DNA of 64,000 nt from Paraglaciecola sp030730205 (GTDB lineage Bacteria > Pseudomonadota > Gammaproteobacteria > Enterobacterales > Alteromonadaceae), in contig NZ_JBGQOM010000008.1 of the NCBI RefSeq assembly GCF_052119645.1, positions 62,001 through 126,000 of the forward strand, given 5' to 3'. Of this stretch, positions 37,657 through 45,517 are shown piece by piece. The translations under genes and the position numbers were made by a program. Positions within the stretch are counted from its first letter, which is position 1. The number at the start of each line of letters is the position of its first letter. The notes under the pieces were generated by a model that saw nothing but the letters and a program-made list of their open reading frames with translations, was not told where the DNA came from and made no database searches.

Positions 37657-38100
37657 ATACATGCTCTTAACGAAGTACGTTACCCCTAGCGAAATAAAAA
37701 TAAAACATGCATTGATAGATGCCCGAACAGGCCAAGCAAAATGACCGTATGTTATTCCTGTGCTCTTTGAAGCTATAACCATAAATCCCATTAATCCAAA
37801 CCACGGCGTAAAAAATACAACGGTTTTCCACTTTACAATTGATACCGCCACATCGTGAAGTGCGCCACTGACTAAGAACGTAATGAAAGTCGCTATAGAA
37901 ATGGGTAAAAAAGTGGCTAGCGGTCGCATGACATTACGAGATAAATAATAACTCCATATAGGGTTCCAGTAGTGCCAAAACACGGGAAAAGATTTGGCAC
38001 CGAAAGAACGAGAAAGCATGTTTCTCAAGGAGTGACGTGCACCCAAAGGAACACCATTTCGTTTCTTAACATATTGTGAAAGTGACAATGAGTTGTGCAT
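37651..38100 (-). CDS. Cassette 26: MBOAT-like small membrane protein
   Basis: A 149-residue protein with about three membrane helices (60-80, 90-110, 123-145). The segments RNMLSRSFGAKSFPVFWHYWNPIWSYYLSR and ITFLVSGALHDV recall the catalytic part of membrane-bound O-acyltransferases, where a His follows a helix start (here SGALHD), but it is far shorter than a full enzyme. The stop codon (TAA at 37651-37653) lies in the attC core. Function is not assigned; acyl transfer is a guess from motif resemblance. Confidence 0.7.
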   Translation of the reverse strand: MHNSLSLSQYVKKRNGVPLGARHSLRNMLSRSFGAKSFPVFWHYWNPIWSYYLSRNVMRPLATFLPISIATFITFLVSGALHDVAVSIVKWKTVVFFTPWFGLMGFMVIASKSTGITYGHFAWPVRASINACFIFISLGVTYFVKSMYA

Positions 38101-38113
38101 GATAATCCCGTAT

Positions 38114-38239
38114 GCCTAACGCCGCATTATGTAGGGAGCAACGCCACCGCTAAACTTAATCCACTGTGTCGTACACACTAAAGCTGATTGAAACCAAAAT
38201 ACCGAGCGTTGCGAATCTGTCTTAAACGCTTTGTTCTGC
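38114..38239 (-). other. attC site, cassette 25
   Basis: 126 bp from GCCTAAC (38114) to GTTCTGC (38239, one base off the consensus); the longest site of the array, with a long imperfect inner stem. Confidence 0.75.
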
Positions 38240-38731
38240 GTTTACTTGATAATGTGGGTGAAGACGTGACATTAGTAACATGTCAATATAACGACCATTC
38301 TTAAACGTGCTTAGACGCTTAGTACCTTCAGTTTCAAAGCCAACTTTTTCATAAAGTGAAACAGCTGACAGGTTGTCTGAGTGAACTTCAAGTTCGACAC
38401 GAACCAAATTTAACCAGTTGTCAGCTTGGTTTAAGGCTTCGTTCAACAGAGACTTTCCAATACCTTTACCATGACTATTGGGGTGTACCGCTATGGCTAT
38501 GCCTGCACAATGTCTATCACGAACTTTGCTAGTTAAAAATAGAGTAACATGCCCTACGACTTTTCCTTCAATCTCGGCTACTAACGTATACTGATCCGAA
38601 CCTGAAAACAGCCCCGAAATATGAGTAGAACTCAAGAATGGTAGCTGAGATGTGTTCTCAGAAACTGAAGTAAAACTATAAATTTCATGAAGATCTTTAG
38701 AATCAGTATCTTCCAAATGTCTTATTTTCAA
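38222..38731 (-). CDS. Cassette 25: GNAT N-acetyltransferase (YhhY/AaaT-like)
   Basis: A 169-residue GNAT protein closely patterned on E. coli YhhY (AaaT), which acetylates L-phenylalanine and L-methionine. Matches include the VVGHVTLFL strand, GIAIAVHPNSHGKGIGKSLLNEAL (acetyl-CoA loop), ADNWLNLVRVELEVHSDNLSAVSLYEKVGFETEGT and NGRYIDMLLM. Acetyltransferases are common integron cargo (some inactivate aminoglycosides), but this resembles the amino-acid group, not AAC(6'). Its stop overlaps the attC. Confidence 0.83.
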   Translation of the reverse strand: MKIRHLEDTDSKDLHEIYSFTSVSENTSQLPFLSSTHISGLFSGSDQYTLVAEIEGKVVGHVTLFLTSKVRDRHCAGIAIAVHPNSHGKGIGKSLLNEALNQADNWLNLVRVELEVHSDNLSAVSLYEKVGFETEGTKRLSTFKNGRYIDMLLMSRLHPHYQVNAEQSV

Positions 38732-38761
38732 ATGCTATCCTTACTAGAAATTTGCAAACAC

Positions 38762-38842
38762 ACATAATGCCCGCCTGAACTGCGAGCAACTTGTTGCGAG
38801 TCCAGCGGGCGCAGGCCGCGATGTTTAAGGCGCTTGTTAGGC
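38762..38842 (-). other. attC site, cassette 24
   Basis: 81 bp from ACATAAT (38762, AAT instead of AAC) to GTTAGGC (38842). The inner arms CCCGCCTGAACTGCGAG and CGCAGGCCGCGATG are GC-rich. The altered core may reduce recombination. Confidence 0.7.
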
Positions 38843-39229
38843 ATTCCGTGTACTCCACCAAGACCAAAAAATAATTAAGGGTATCCAAACTGGAGCACTT
38901 CCAATGTAAAAAATGCCCATATAACCCAAACCCGGTCCATCATCTGGATAGAAATACAACCAAGACGTCATAAATATCCAAGTACTTGGAATCGTCAAAA
39001 CAATTAATGTAATAGCTAATGCTAATGCATTAACTTTTATTTTTAAAATTTTATCGAAGTAATAAAACAAGAAAGAAGCCAAAACCGTTGGAATGCCAAT
39101 TGTTGAAAGGGCTATCCATAAAAAAATAGGATTAACAATGTCAAACGAAGATGGCATTAATAAACACAACCCTAAGATAGTTAGAAAAACTCCTCCTGGC
39201 ATAGCAATTTTGTAATAACGGTTTTTCAT
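38837..39229 (-). CDS. Cassette 24: four-helix membrane protein
   Basis: A 130-residue protein of unknown family with four predicted membrane helices (about 8-27, 35-58, 69-93, 108-125), Trp/Tyr-rich between helices 3 and 4. The stop codon lies in the attC core. No catalytic motif or domain was recognised. Confidence 0.7.
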   Translation of the reverse strand: MKNRYYKIAMPGGVFLTILGLCLLMPSSFDIVNPIFLWIALSTIGIPTVLASFLFYYFDKILKIKVNALALAITLIVLTIPSTWIFMTSWLYFYPDDGPGLGYMGIFYIGSAPVWIPLIIFWSWWSTRNA

Positions 39230-39247
39230 CCTTGAATCCTCTTCGTT

Positions 39248-39334
39248 GCCTAATGCTTTAAACAGCGGAAAGACCGAGCGCTTTGGCCGTTGTTTGGCCT
39301 GCGAGGGATTTTCCGATGATTTAACTTGATAGGT
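39248..39334 (-). other. attC site, cassette 23
   Basis: 87 bp from GCCTAAT to GATAGGT: both cores carry a substitution in the conserved triplet (AAT, GAT), so this site is probably weak or dead. Inner arm CTTTAAACAGCGGAAA is shared with the site at 43120. Confidence 0.7.
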
Positions 39335-39868
39335 TTATTTAGCAACAATATCAACTTGATATGTCCTGTTAAACTCATTTATAGCGCCACTGCCAACATT
39401 ACTTTCACTGTCTGAGCAAAAGTTACTATTGGTGCATTCTATTTTTGTAACGGGGCCTATGTCTTGCCCCCGTCTAAATGAAAAGATACTTGTACAAGAT
39501 GTTGGTTCTTTGCCAGCTGAATTTACACACAAAAAGGCCATTACTGGTTTCCAATTACAAGGTGTATTCGGTTCTAATTCTTGTAAAGGCAATCTAACCG
39601 AATATGTAGACCCTTTTATATCAGGGTAGTAGTCAAATTCGAACTGCTGAGCAATACGTTTTGCTAATGCCAGATGGTACGTTGTACACTGATTTAACTC
39701 AGTAGTTGTTCGATATTCCACCTTAAATTTGTATGAAAAGCTTCTGTCGATACCACCTGTGATATCAATAAAATTTTGGTCCGGAGCACTCGATTCAACA
39801 AAACCGCCTAGTGACGAGCAACCTACCAAAAGAAGTGTAATTATCGCTAATTTTTGAATGTGGCGCAT
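39335..39868 (-). CDS. Cassette 23: putative lipoprotein
   Basis: A 177-residue protein whose N-terminus ends in a lipobox (LLVGC, Cys17). The mature part has six or more cysteines (NQCTTY, NTPCNW, AFLCVN, PTSCTS, IECTNSNFCS), suggesting disulfides in the periplasm or outer membrane. No known domain was recognised. It lies directly after the attC of the next cassette. Confidence 0.7.
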   Translation of the reverse strand: MRHIQKLAIITLLLVGCSSLGGFVESSAPDQNFIDITGGIDRSFSYKFKVEYRTTTELNQCTTYHLALAKRIAQQFEFDYYPDIKGSTYSVRLPLQELEPNTPCNWKPVMAFLCVNSAGKEPTSCTSIFSFRRGQDIGPVTKIECTNSNFCSDSESNVGSGAINEFNRTYQVDIVAK

Positions 39869-39874
39869 AGTAAA

Positions 39875-39949
39875 CCTAACGCTGCCCGCAACGGCGAGCG
39901 TAGCGAGTCCAGCAGCCGAAGGCTGCGTGTTGGCGGGCCTTGTTAGGAG
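39875..39949 (-). other. attC site, cassette 22
   Basis: 75 bp from ACCTAAC to GTTAGGA, with GC-rich arms GCTGCCCGCAACGGCGAGCG and GCTGCGTGTTGGCGGGC. Overlaps the stop of the cassette ORF. Confidence 0.82.
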
Positions 39950-40314
39950 TTTTTGTACTTTCTAATTGCAATCGAACCACCTATGAAAACCAAACCTAAA
40001 ATTACTGATAATGGCCAATAGCCCATCCATTGAATTGGCAGGCCCGATGGATCTTGTGGGAAGAGCCACATACTTGAAATCAAAATCAGAGCCAAGGTTA
40101 TACCAATAAAACCAGCGTGTATTGCTTGATTAGAAGCTTTAAACAAAACCATGAACATTGAATGTAAAAAATAGGGTGCACCGTAGAAAAGAACACCATA
40201 AAAAAACAATCCAATAAAACTAGCTTGGTTTTCCTTGCCTGTAATTAAGGCATAGCCAGCAACTAACAAACCAAAAATTATCGGTATAGTTAGATATTTG
40301 GGAATAAGCTTCAT
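39943..40314 (-). CDS. Cassette 22: four-helix membrane protein
   Basis: A 123-residue protein with four predicted membrane helices (about 8-24, 32-58, 68-86, 99-116) and short polar loops, including a Pro-rich loop between helices 3 and 4. Family not recognised. Its upstream side runs straight into the attC half-site interrupted by the insertion sequence, so it may have lost read-through transcription from the integron promoter. Confidence 0.7.
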   Translation of the reverse strand: MKLIPKYLTIPIIFGLLVAGYALITGKENQASFIGLFFYGVLFYGAPYFLHSMFMVLFKASNQAIHAGFIGITLALILISSMWLFPQDPSGLPIQWMGYWPLSVILGLVFIGGSIAIRKYKNS

Positions 40315-40324
40315 GCCCCAATAC

Positions 40325-40331
40325 TCCTAAC
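40325..40331 (-). other. Left half-core of the attC split by the insertion sequence
   Basis: TCCTAAC, the core end of cassette 22, is followed at once by the terminal repeat of the insertion sequence. The other part of the site is at 42237-42290. Confidence 0.75.
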
Positions 40332-42236
40332 GAGCCTGTAGAAAAAGGTGATTTTGACTTTGCATTTTCTACTGCCCTTCCTAATTTTTAACTTTGGCTA
40401 CTTTGCCCTGAACATCGGGATTTTTCAATTTTATTGATGGGATTTTGGGATAATTTTCTTTTCGACGAATTTGTACTGGTTAGCACCTGATTGTAGGGAC
40501 TTTAAAGCACAGTATTCACCTCAATATGGCGCGAGCCTCATGCCGCTAACTGGCCGTAATTCTTGAGCTTTTCAATATTGTGTATCAAACAGAACAAGTA
40601 CCACTGACCTTGAACTTTATTTTTGCCGCGCAGGCTGAAGCGTTTGAGATTTTTGTTGGTACCTATGTTGCCAAACACCGGTTCAACCACGGACATACGG
40701 TGACTGTAAATTTGTTTGCCCTTTGGACTATCCACGCGCTGTTTCATCCAGTCGGTGTAATTAGGTGGTCTACTGCCATTAAGTGCAAAACTGACTTGCC
40801 TACCCTTCCCCTTACGATGGTCGGCAGCAATGGGATTATGCATGCATTGATGTTTTTTATCGCAGTTGCGGCATTGTGATAACTTGCCTTCGAAGTACGC
40901 TGTTTTTGTGCCTTCGTCACTTTCTCGTATGCCTCTAAAGCTGATTGTTTCTCCCGCTGGACAGATACAGCTATTGTTCATTGGATCAAAACTAAATTCA
41001 CTGGCAGGGATAACTGTTTTCTTGCGGATTTTATTATCTTGATGGCGTTTACCGTGTTTTTGTTTTTGCTCATTGAACTTGGGGTCGCGGCTTCTAAATT
41101 GGTTATCAGGAATATAGGCATTAATGTCATTGTCATGCAGATATGCATTGTTCAATTCGTTCGCAAAGCCCGTGTCGGCAGTGATGATAGTTTGCGCTTT
41201 TAAGATATCCTCACTGATAGCTAAACGCTGGAACCGCGCTTTAATGCTTTCAAGTACCGGTTGTAACGTGTGCTGCTCTTGACCGCTACCAAACACTTGA
41301 GCATCAACGATAACTTGGTGCTTTTTATCCACCGCAGCCACTCCGTTATAGCCTTGAATGGTGCCCTTACTGGTGGTCATTTTGGCCGATTCATTATCAG
41401 TAATATTTGACTTCACTTCCTGTGGCCGTTTACCTGTCCCCATCCGTGGGGCGGCGTCAGACTTCTTTAGAAAGGCATTTATTTTGTCATGCGCTTTATT
41501 CAAGGTATCGATGGTTTGCGCGGTGCGCTGTTTGCGTACTTCATCCGCAGACTCACACTTATCCAGCTTCTCATGCTCGTCCATCTGATAGCGGATTTGG
41601 CGTTTCAGTTTAGCGCGTTTATCTTCCATCTCTTTAAATGTACCAGACCATTCCTTAGCGGCATTCGATGACATTTTACACCCCGGGGCTGGCCTTCCAG
41701 TCTATGGCAAACAATTCGTTACCCAATAAACCTTGGGTATGGCAAATCAATAACACTTGCTCAAAGACGCTCTCTATCTCCTTTCTGCGACCACTCACAA
41801 AGCCTGCAATGGTTGTAAAATGCGGCACAGAATCACACGATAAGGCTTTAAAAATGATATTGGTCTCACAGCACCACTGAATTTCACGGCTTGAAGTAAT
41901 GCCTTTAGAATAGGCAAACAAAATGATTTTCAATAATGCGGCGGGATCATACGCAGGACGGCCAGTGGCATCATTTTGGTACTTTGGATAAAACACCGAT
42001 AAGTCCAATTTTTCATCAATCAAATGATGAATAGCATATTCAAACGTACCTGGTTGAAGTTGGTCGAGGTAGTTGATCACCACCATGGAATTTTGTTGAT
42101 AATTGAGCGGGATAAAACGTGGCATCACCAAGGCTCCTGTGCCTAATTGATAATGCTTATTGGATCACAAACGACGATCGGTGGGAAGTGAATAATGATG
42201 GTTTTTTGAACTATTTTAGGGTTTTTCTACAGCCTC
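40332..42236 (-). mobile_element. IS1182-like insertion sequence
   Basis: 1905 bp bounded by inverted repeats: GAGCCTGTAGAAAAA at 40332 and its counterpart, read from the other strand as GAGGCTGTAGAAAAA, ending at 42236 (14 of 15 match). It encodes one transposase on the minus strand, now frameshifted. About 200 bp before 40538 are non-coding. AAC flanks it on both sides, so it either duplicated a 3-bp target or inserted exactly at the attC core. A decayed relative lies at 37345-37542. Confidence 0.9.
40538..42131 (-). pseudogene. IS1182-family transposase, frameshifted
   Basis: The transposase reads as two pieces: 41676-42131 (151 residues, DUF772-like N-terminus with YSKGITSSREIQWCCETN) and 40538-41674 (378 residues with ADTGFAN, a Cys cluster CRNCDKKHQC and the acidic EPVFGN). 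At the junction the usual IDGCK-(M/L)SSNA continuity is broken: GAC and GGGTGTAAAATG are separated by 16 extra bases, giving IDWKASPGV then stop. Removing 16 bases restores one frame of about 530 residues. The element is probably inactive unless frameshifting rescues it. Confidence 0.85.
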
Positions 42237-42290
42237 AACGCTCAAAGCAACGGCGCGGCTTTTTGCGTCCGATGCCTTTGCTTGTTATTG
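42237..42290 (-). other. attC site, cassette 21 (split by insertion sequence)
   Basis: The remaining part runs from AACGCTC (42237) to GTTATTG (42290); the arms are GCTCAAAGCAACGGCGC and GCCTTTGCTTG. Its outer core lies across the insertion sequence at 40325-40331. Confidence 0.78.
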
Positions 42291-42573
42291 CGTCAACCAG
42301 ATAAACTATCGCGGCTTGCCGCCTGCCCTGTTTGCACAACAACATGATTAAAATTATTACCCGCACTGTAAAACAACCTTGAGCAAAACTGCAACGAAAA
42401 AATGCATGTTAGGTTGAACTGATGCTGATAAAACTGTTGGAAGTTTAACGGGTTGTTTGACTAAAAAAACTGAAAGATCGATTGCCAAAAAGAGTACGAG
42501 CCAACTACAACCTTTCTAACCTAAAACTTACTACCGATACTGACCGATAAGTTGTAAGACTGAAGCGCTATAA
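42239..42573 (-). repeat. ORF-less cassette family, copy 1 (cassette 21)
   Basis: 335 bp, apparently identical to the copies at 48075-48409 and 50102-50436. It carries no ORF longer than about 40 codons. Read on the cassette strand it has the paired ends AACTTA/TAAGTT, then CAACCT/AGGTTG around TGCA/TGCA, and a GC-rich palindrome GCGGCTTGCCGC ahead of the attC. No promoter of good quality was seen. A structured RNA or a regulatory cassette is possible. Confidence 0.85.
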
Positions 42574-42672
42574 CGCTTACAATAACGGGAAAAAGCGAGT
42601 GCTTTGCAACGAAGTTGCAGCGAGGCTTTTTCCCAATGAGCAGAGCGAATGTTGTTGATTGTTTTGTTATAC
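42568..42672 (-). other. attC site, cassette 20
   Basis: 105 bp from CTATAAC (42568) to GTTATAC (42672), with arms ACGGGAAAAAGCGAGTGC and GCGAGGCTTTTTCCCA. Confidence 0.8.
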
Positions 42673-43116
42673 CTAATCATTGAAGCGTGAAACAACCAAT
42701 TTTAAGTACGGTTTAGATATGTTATTACCGTACGAGTAACTTACCGTTATTTCAATATCGTTTGCCATGTTTGGTACTTCAGAAACGGAATAATTTGCCA
42801 CTATGTCATCATATTGAAAAGAAGAAATTGGGTCGGCTGTTCCTTTCAGGCAGTTTTCGAGACTGGCTACATTTAACTTCATATTCTCTTTTGAGCTGTT
42901 TTCGACCAGCCACGAACAAAATTGCTTTTCTGACGCCAGTTGATTGTGTGAACAGGAAATGCTCATTGAAGACCAATCACTAGTAAGCAATATAGATACT
43001 GACTGAGAACCATTTGAAGCTTCTGCAAATTGAGTAAAATTTTCGCAGAAAAGGCTAGAAGCTTTCACTTGAATGCAAAACAGTATCAATAAAAAAAAGA
43101 GCGCTTTATGTTTCAT
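42673..43116 (-). CDS. Cassette 20: exported protein
   Basis: A 147-residue protein with a signal peptide (about 1-19, LFFLLILFCIQVKAS). The mature part has four cysteines (LFCENF, ISCSHN, QFCSWL, ENCLKG), consistent with periplasmic disulfides. Domain not recognised. It stops immediately after the attC core. Confidence 0.7.
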   Translation of the reverse strand: MKHKALFFLLILFCIQVKASSLFCENFTQFAEASNGSQSVSILLTSDWSSMSISCSHNQLASEKQFCSWLVENSSKENMKLNVASLENCLKGTADPISSFQYDDIVANYSVSEVPNMANDIEITVSYSYGNNISKPYLKLVVSRFND

Positions 43117-43119
43117 AAG

Positions 43120-43200
43120 GTATAACGCTTTAAACAGCGGAAAACGCGAGCGTTTTGGCGCAGCCAGCGAGTGATTTTCCGCTGATTTAACTTGTTATGT
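43120..43200 (-). other. attC site, cassette 19
   Basis: 81 bp from GTATAAC to GTTATGT. The arms CTTTAAACAGCGGAAAA and TTTTCCGCTGATTTAA pair over at least 15 bases; same subtype as the site at 39248. Confidence 0.85.
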
Positions 43201-43221
43201 GTGAACATATATTACCCAGCT

Positions 43222-43488
43222 TTATGGCTTATCCAATCTTACTTTGCCATGAGCAAACAGTAAGTAACTTGGTGCATACCCAGTAAATAATATGCAACCA
43301 GACACGTGTAACATAATTGAACATACTGCAAAACCGATGATAGCAATGTAGTGAAATGGTTCAAAAATTAATGCTGCAATGACAGCAAAGATAGCAAAAA
43401 CCCCGCATAAGAAAATAAAAAGGCATAGGAATCTAATGAATCCCCCTAATTTTTCGATTTCAGAATAATCGTCATCCTCAAATTTCAT
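43222..43488 (-). CDS. Cassette 19: two-helix membrane protein
   Basis: An 88-residue protein with an acidic N-terminus (MKFEDDDYSEIE) and two long hydrophobic helices (about 17-42 and 47-73). No ribosome site of note. Family unknown. Confidence 0.65.
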   Translation of the reverse strand: MKFEDDDYSEIEKLGGFIRFLCLFIFLCGVFAIFAVIAALIFEPFHYIAIIGFAVCSIMLHVSGCILFTGYAPSYLLFAHGKVRLDKP

Positions 43489-43503
43489 GATTTACCCACT
43501 AGC

Positions 43504-43600
43504 ACATAACGCCCAATTAACGGGCAAATAATTGTTGGCTATAATGTGAGGAACGAACAAAGCCAACGGTTATTTGTCCCTGTTTAATTGCTTGTTAGCA
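43504..43600 (-). other. attC site, cassette 18
   Basis: 97 bp from ACATAAC to GTTAGCA. Arms GCCCAATTAACGGGCAAATA and TATTTGTCCCTGTTTAATTG pair well; AATTGTTGGCT/AGCCAACGGTT give the inner stem. Confidence 0.85.
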
Positions 43601-43612
43601 ATATTTTTAATC

Positions 43613-44068
43613 CTATGAAAACGTTTTTATATGTTTAATGTTTTTTACTGAGTCATTAAACTCCTGTAGTGACAAGTCAATTTTATACATACCAAGTGTT
43701 TTAAGGTTATATCCTGCTTTGAGTTTTTTAGGGCTAGGAAGCTCAAACTCCATCTTAAAAGCATCACCTTTTTCTGAGATATAAAAAAACTTTAAATCAT
43801 CAAAGGAGTAATCAACATTATCAATAATTAAACTGTTTGAAGTTAAATCAAATATAAATAATTTAGGATGTTTAATTACCTTATAAATACGATCAGCTAG
43901 CCAAATAAATAGGAACGGTATACCTCCTATAAGAAAAATGGCTTTTCCCCATTGATTATTAGGAATGCTATCTCTAAAAAACCAAAACGGAATACAGATT
44001 AGAAGACATATCACAGGTTCAATTAAAGGACGAAATATATAGTGTTTTTTGAACTGATAACGATTCAA
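43613..44068 (-). CDS. Cassette 18: membrane-anchored protein
   Basis: A 151-residue protein with two N-terminal membrane helices (about 12-31 and 41-63) and a C-terminal soluble domain of beta-strand character (KLFIFDLTSNSLIIDNVDYSFDDLKFFYISEKGD). The layout recalls small membrane proteins with a PH-like domain, but no family was recognised. Confidence 0.68.
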   Translation of the reverse strand: MNRYQFKKHYIFRPLIEPVICLLICIPFWFFRDSIPNNQWGKAIFLIGGIPFLFIWLADRIYKVIKHPKLFIFDLTSNSLIIDNVDYSFDDLKFFYISEKGDAFKMEFELPSPKKLKAGYNLKTLGMYKIDLSLQEFNDSVKNIKHIKTFS

Positions 44069-44086
44069 CTATGCCTCCTGCAATAT

Positions 44087-44164
44087 AGCTAACGCTTAAC
44101 ATATGGGGATTTTAGGAGCGCTGTTTCAGCGAGTAAAATTCCCACCATGATGTTTTTGTTAGCT
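44087..44164 (-). other. attC site, cassette 17
   Basis: 78 bp from AGCTAAC to GTTAGCT. Member of a subtype with arms ATATGGGGATTTTAGGAGCG and CGAGTAAAATTCCCACCAT. The inner CGCTG/CAGCG stem is clear. Confidence 0.88.
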
Positions 44165-44189
44165 GACTTATTTAAACTGCCTAAGTAGC

Positions 44190-44492
44190 TCATTTATAAA
44201 ACTTTGATAATGGATATACTGCAAGCACACTTAATAAAAAGAATACTTCAAAAGCTAAATAGCCACATAGAGAGAGCATAAGAATATATACCGATATTTC
44301 TTTAGCACTTAAGTCGAATGTTGATTTAAGCCACTCTAAATTACTTAATATATAAAACACTACTATTAGGCTAAATGTAATCACACCAATTAAATTACCT
44401 TTTACGATAGAAGGTAGAACAAAAAAGCTGCTACATAAAAACAGTATCAACAATTGGAGTTCTGGTAATGAAATACGTTCCTTTTCCGCCAC
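44190..44492 (-). CDS. Cassette 17: small membrane protein
   Basis: A 100-residue protein with three or four membrane helices (about 9-30, 34-55, 65-95). A short charged N-terminus (MAEKERISLPE) follows a reasonable AAGGAG ribosome site. No known domain. Confidence 0.68.
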   Translation of the reverse strand: MAEKERISLPELQLLILFLCSSFFVLPSIVKGNLIGVITFSLIVVFYILSNLEWLKSTFDLSAKEISVYILMLSLCGYLAFEVFFLLSVLAVYPLSKFYK

Positions 44493-44514
44493 TCATTGAC
44501 TCCTTTCTCTAGTC

Positions 44515-44592
44515 AGCTAACGCTTTGCATATGGGGATTTTAGGAGCGCTTTTCCAGCGAGTAAAATTCCCACCATGATGCATTTGTTAGGT
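44515..44592 (-). other. attC site, cassette 16
   Basis: 78 bp from AGCTAAC to GTTAGGT; same subtype as 44087, with arms GCATATGGGGATTTTAGGAG and AAATTCCCACCATGATGC. Confidence 0.88.
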
Positions 44593-45054
44593 GCCGATGT
44601 TGGTATATGGTGAATTGAAGTTTTCAATATAAAGTCCTTTTTGAGTAATTTTATTGATGGTGTCTTGTGAAACGGAAGATACTCCAATATACGAATAATA
44701 GTCATATCCAAAATGAACGAAAGCATTCTGTATTTCAAGTTTGCACCAAACCTCTGACCGAAGTACCGACCGGAATAATTTACCAAAATCACTGGCTGAA
44801 ACGTACTCGTTATCTTTGAATGGACACAAGTTTTGATTATCCTCTAAACCAATAATCCTCAGTGTGCTTATTTGGTTTTCTTCTAGAAGTAATTTGAGGC
44901 ATTCGATGTATTTGCTCTCTACTGCTTCGTATTCTTCGATGCTAGTCAAGCTGCCAACGTCTGAAAACTCTGTCCATTCATCCAGTAAGTATGCACCGGA
45001 ATTATCTCTATTCTTAGGGTTATACTTTGTAATCCTAAATTGCCTCATAGGCAC
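44587..45054 (-). CDS. Cassette 16: soluble protein of unknown function
   Basis: A 155-residue protein starting MPMRQFRITKYNPKNRDNSGAYLLDEWTEFSDVG. This N-terminal pattern (RITKYNP...EWT...S/DVG) seems familiar from a broadly distributed uncharacterised family of bacterial proteins, but I cannot name it. No membrane segment or signal. The stop codon lies in the attC core. Confidence 0.7.
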   Translation of the reverse strand: MPMRQFRITKYNPKNRDNSGAYLLDEWTEFSDVGSLTSIEEYEAVESKYIECLKLLLEENQISTLRIIGLEDNQNLCPFKDNEYVSASDFGKLFRSVLRSEVWCKLEIQNAFVHFGYDYYSYIGVSSVSQDTINKITQKGLYIENFNSPYTNIGT

Positions 45055-45127
45055 CTAACGCCCCAAGCAGGGGATTTTATGAGCGTTTTTCAGCGAGTAA
45101 AATTCCCGCTGACTTGGCTTGTTAGAG
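45053..45127 (-). other. attC site, cassette 15
   Basis: 75 bp from ACCTAAC to GTTAGAG. It shares the AGCGAGTAAAATTCCC inner arm with the 78-bp subtype but differs in its outer arms. Confidence 0.85.
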
Positions 45128-45133
45128 GTAATA

Positions 45134-45361
45134 TTACTTAGCATTACTTCTACTTAATTTACGATAATTTAAATACGTTAAAACAGTAAATAATACTGAT
45201 AACAAAATATAAATAGAAACTGCTAGCCCGAAGCTTCCTTTGTCAGTATCGACGTTGATAAATTCATTATCAAATGGGATATAAAGCGACCCACTAAATA
45301 TACCTGATACAGTTAAAACCCAAGCAAAAATAACTCCACATGCTTGCCAAAGAACAATCAA
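45134..45361 (-). CDS. Cassette 15: two-helix membrane protein
   Basis: A 75-residue protein with two membrane helices (about 3-25 and 42-65) linked by an acidic loop (PFDNEFINVDTDKGS) and ending in a basic tail (RKLSRSNAK), which suggests both ends on the cytosolic side. Family unknown. Confidence 0.6.
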   Translation of the reverse strand: MIVLWQACGVIFAWVLTVSGIFSGSLYIPFDNEFINVDTDKGSFGLAVSIYILLSVLFTVLTYLNYRKLSRSNAK

Positions 45362-45401
45362 TTTATTTGGTGCTTCAATTTGCGTACTGATGCGGCTTTA
45401 C

Positions 45402-45515
45402 CTCTAACGCCCGCATAACGGGCAATAACACGTAGGCTAAAATTGGAGCGAAGCGACTGAGCCTACGTGTTATTGTCCCAGCGAGCCTGCGAGCGAGTTA
45501 ATGCGATTGTTATGC
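45402..45515 (-). other. attC site, cassette 14
   Basis: 114 bp from CTCTAAC to GTTATGC. Long stem: GCCCGCATAACGGGCAATAA with TTATTGTCCCAGCGAG, and an inner ACACGTAGGCT/AGCCTACGTGT pair of 11 perfect bases. Confidence 0.87.
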
Positions 45516-45517
45516 AT

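Noticed and set aside
38222..38731. Aminoglycoside 6'-acetyltransferase
   Set aside because: The sequence follows the YhhY/AaaT amino-acid acetyltransferase pattern rather than AAC(6').
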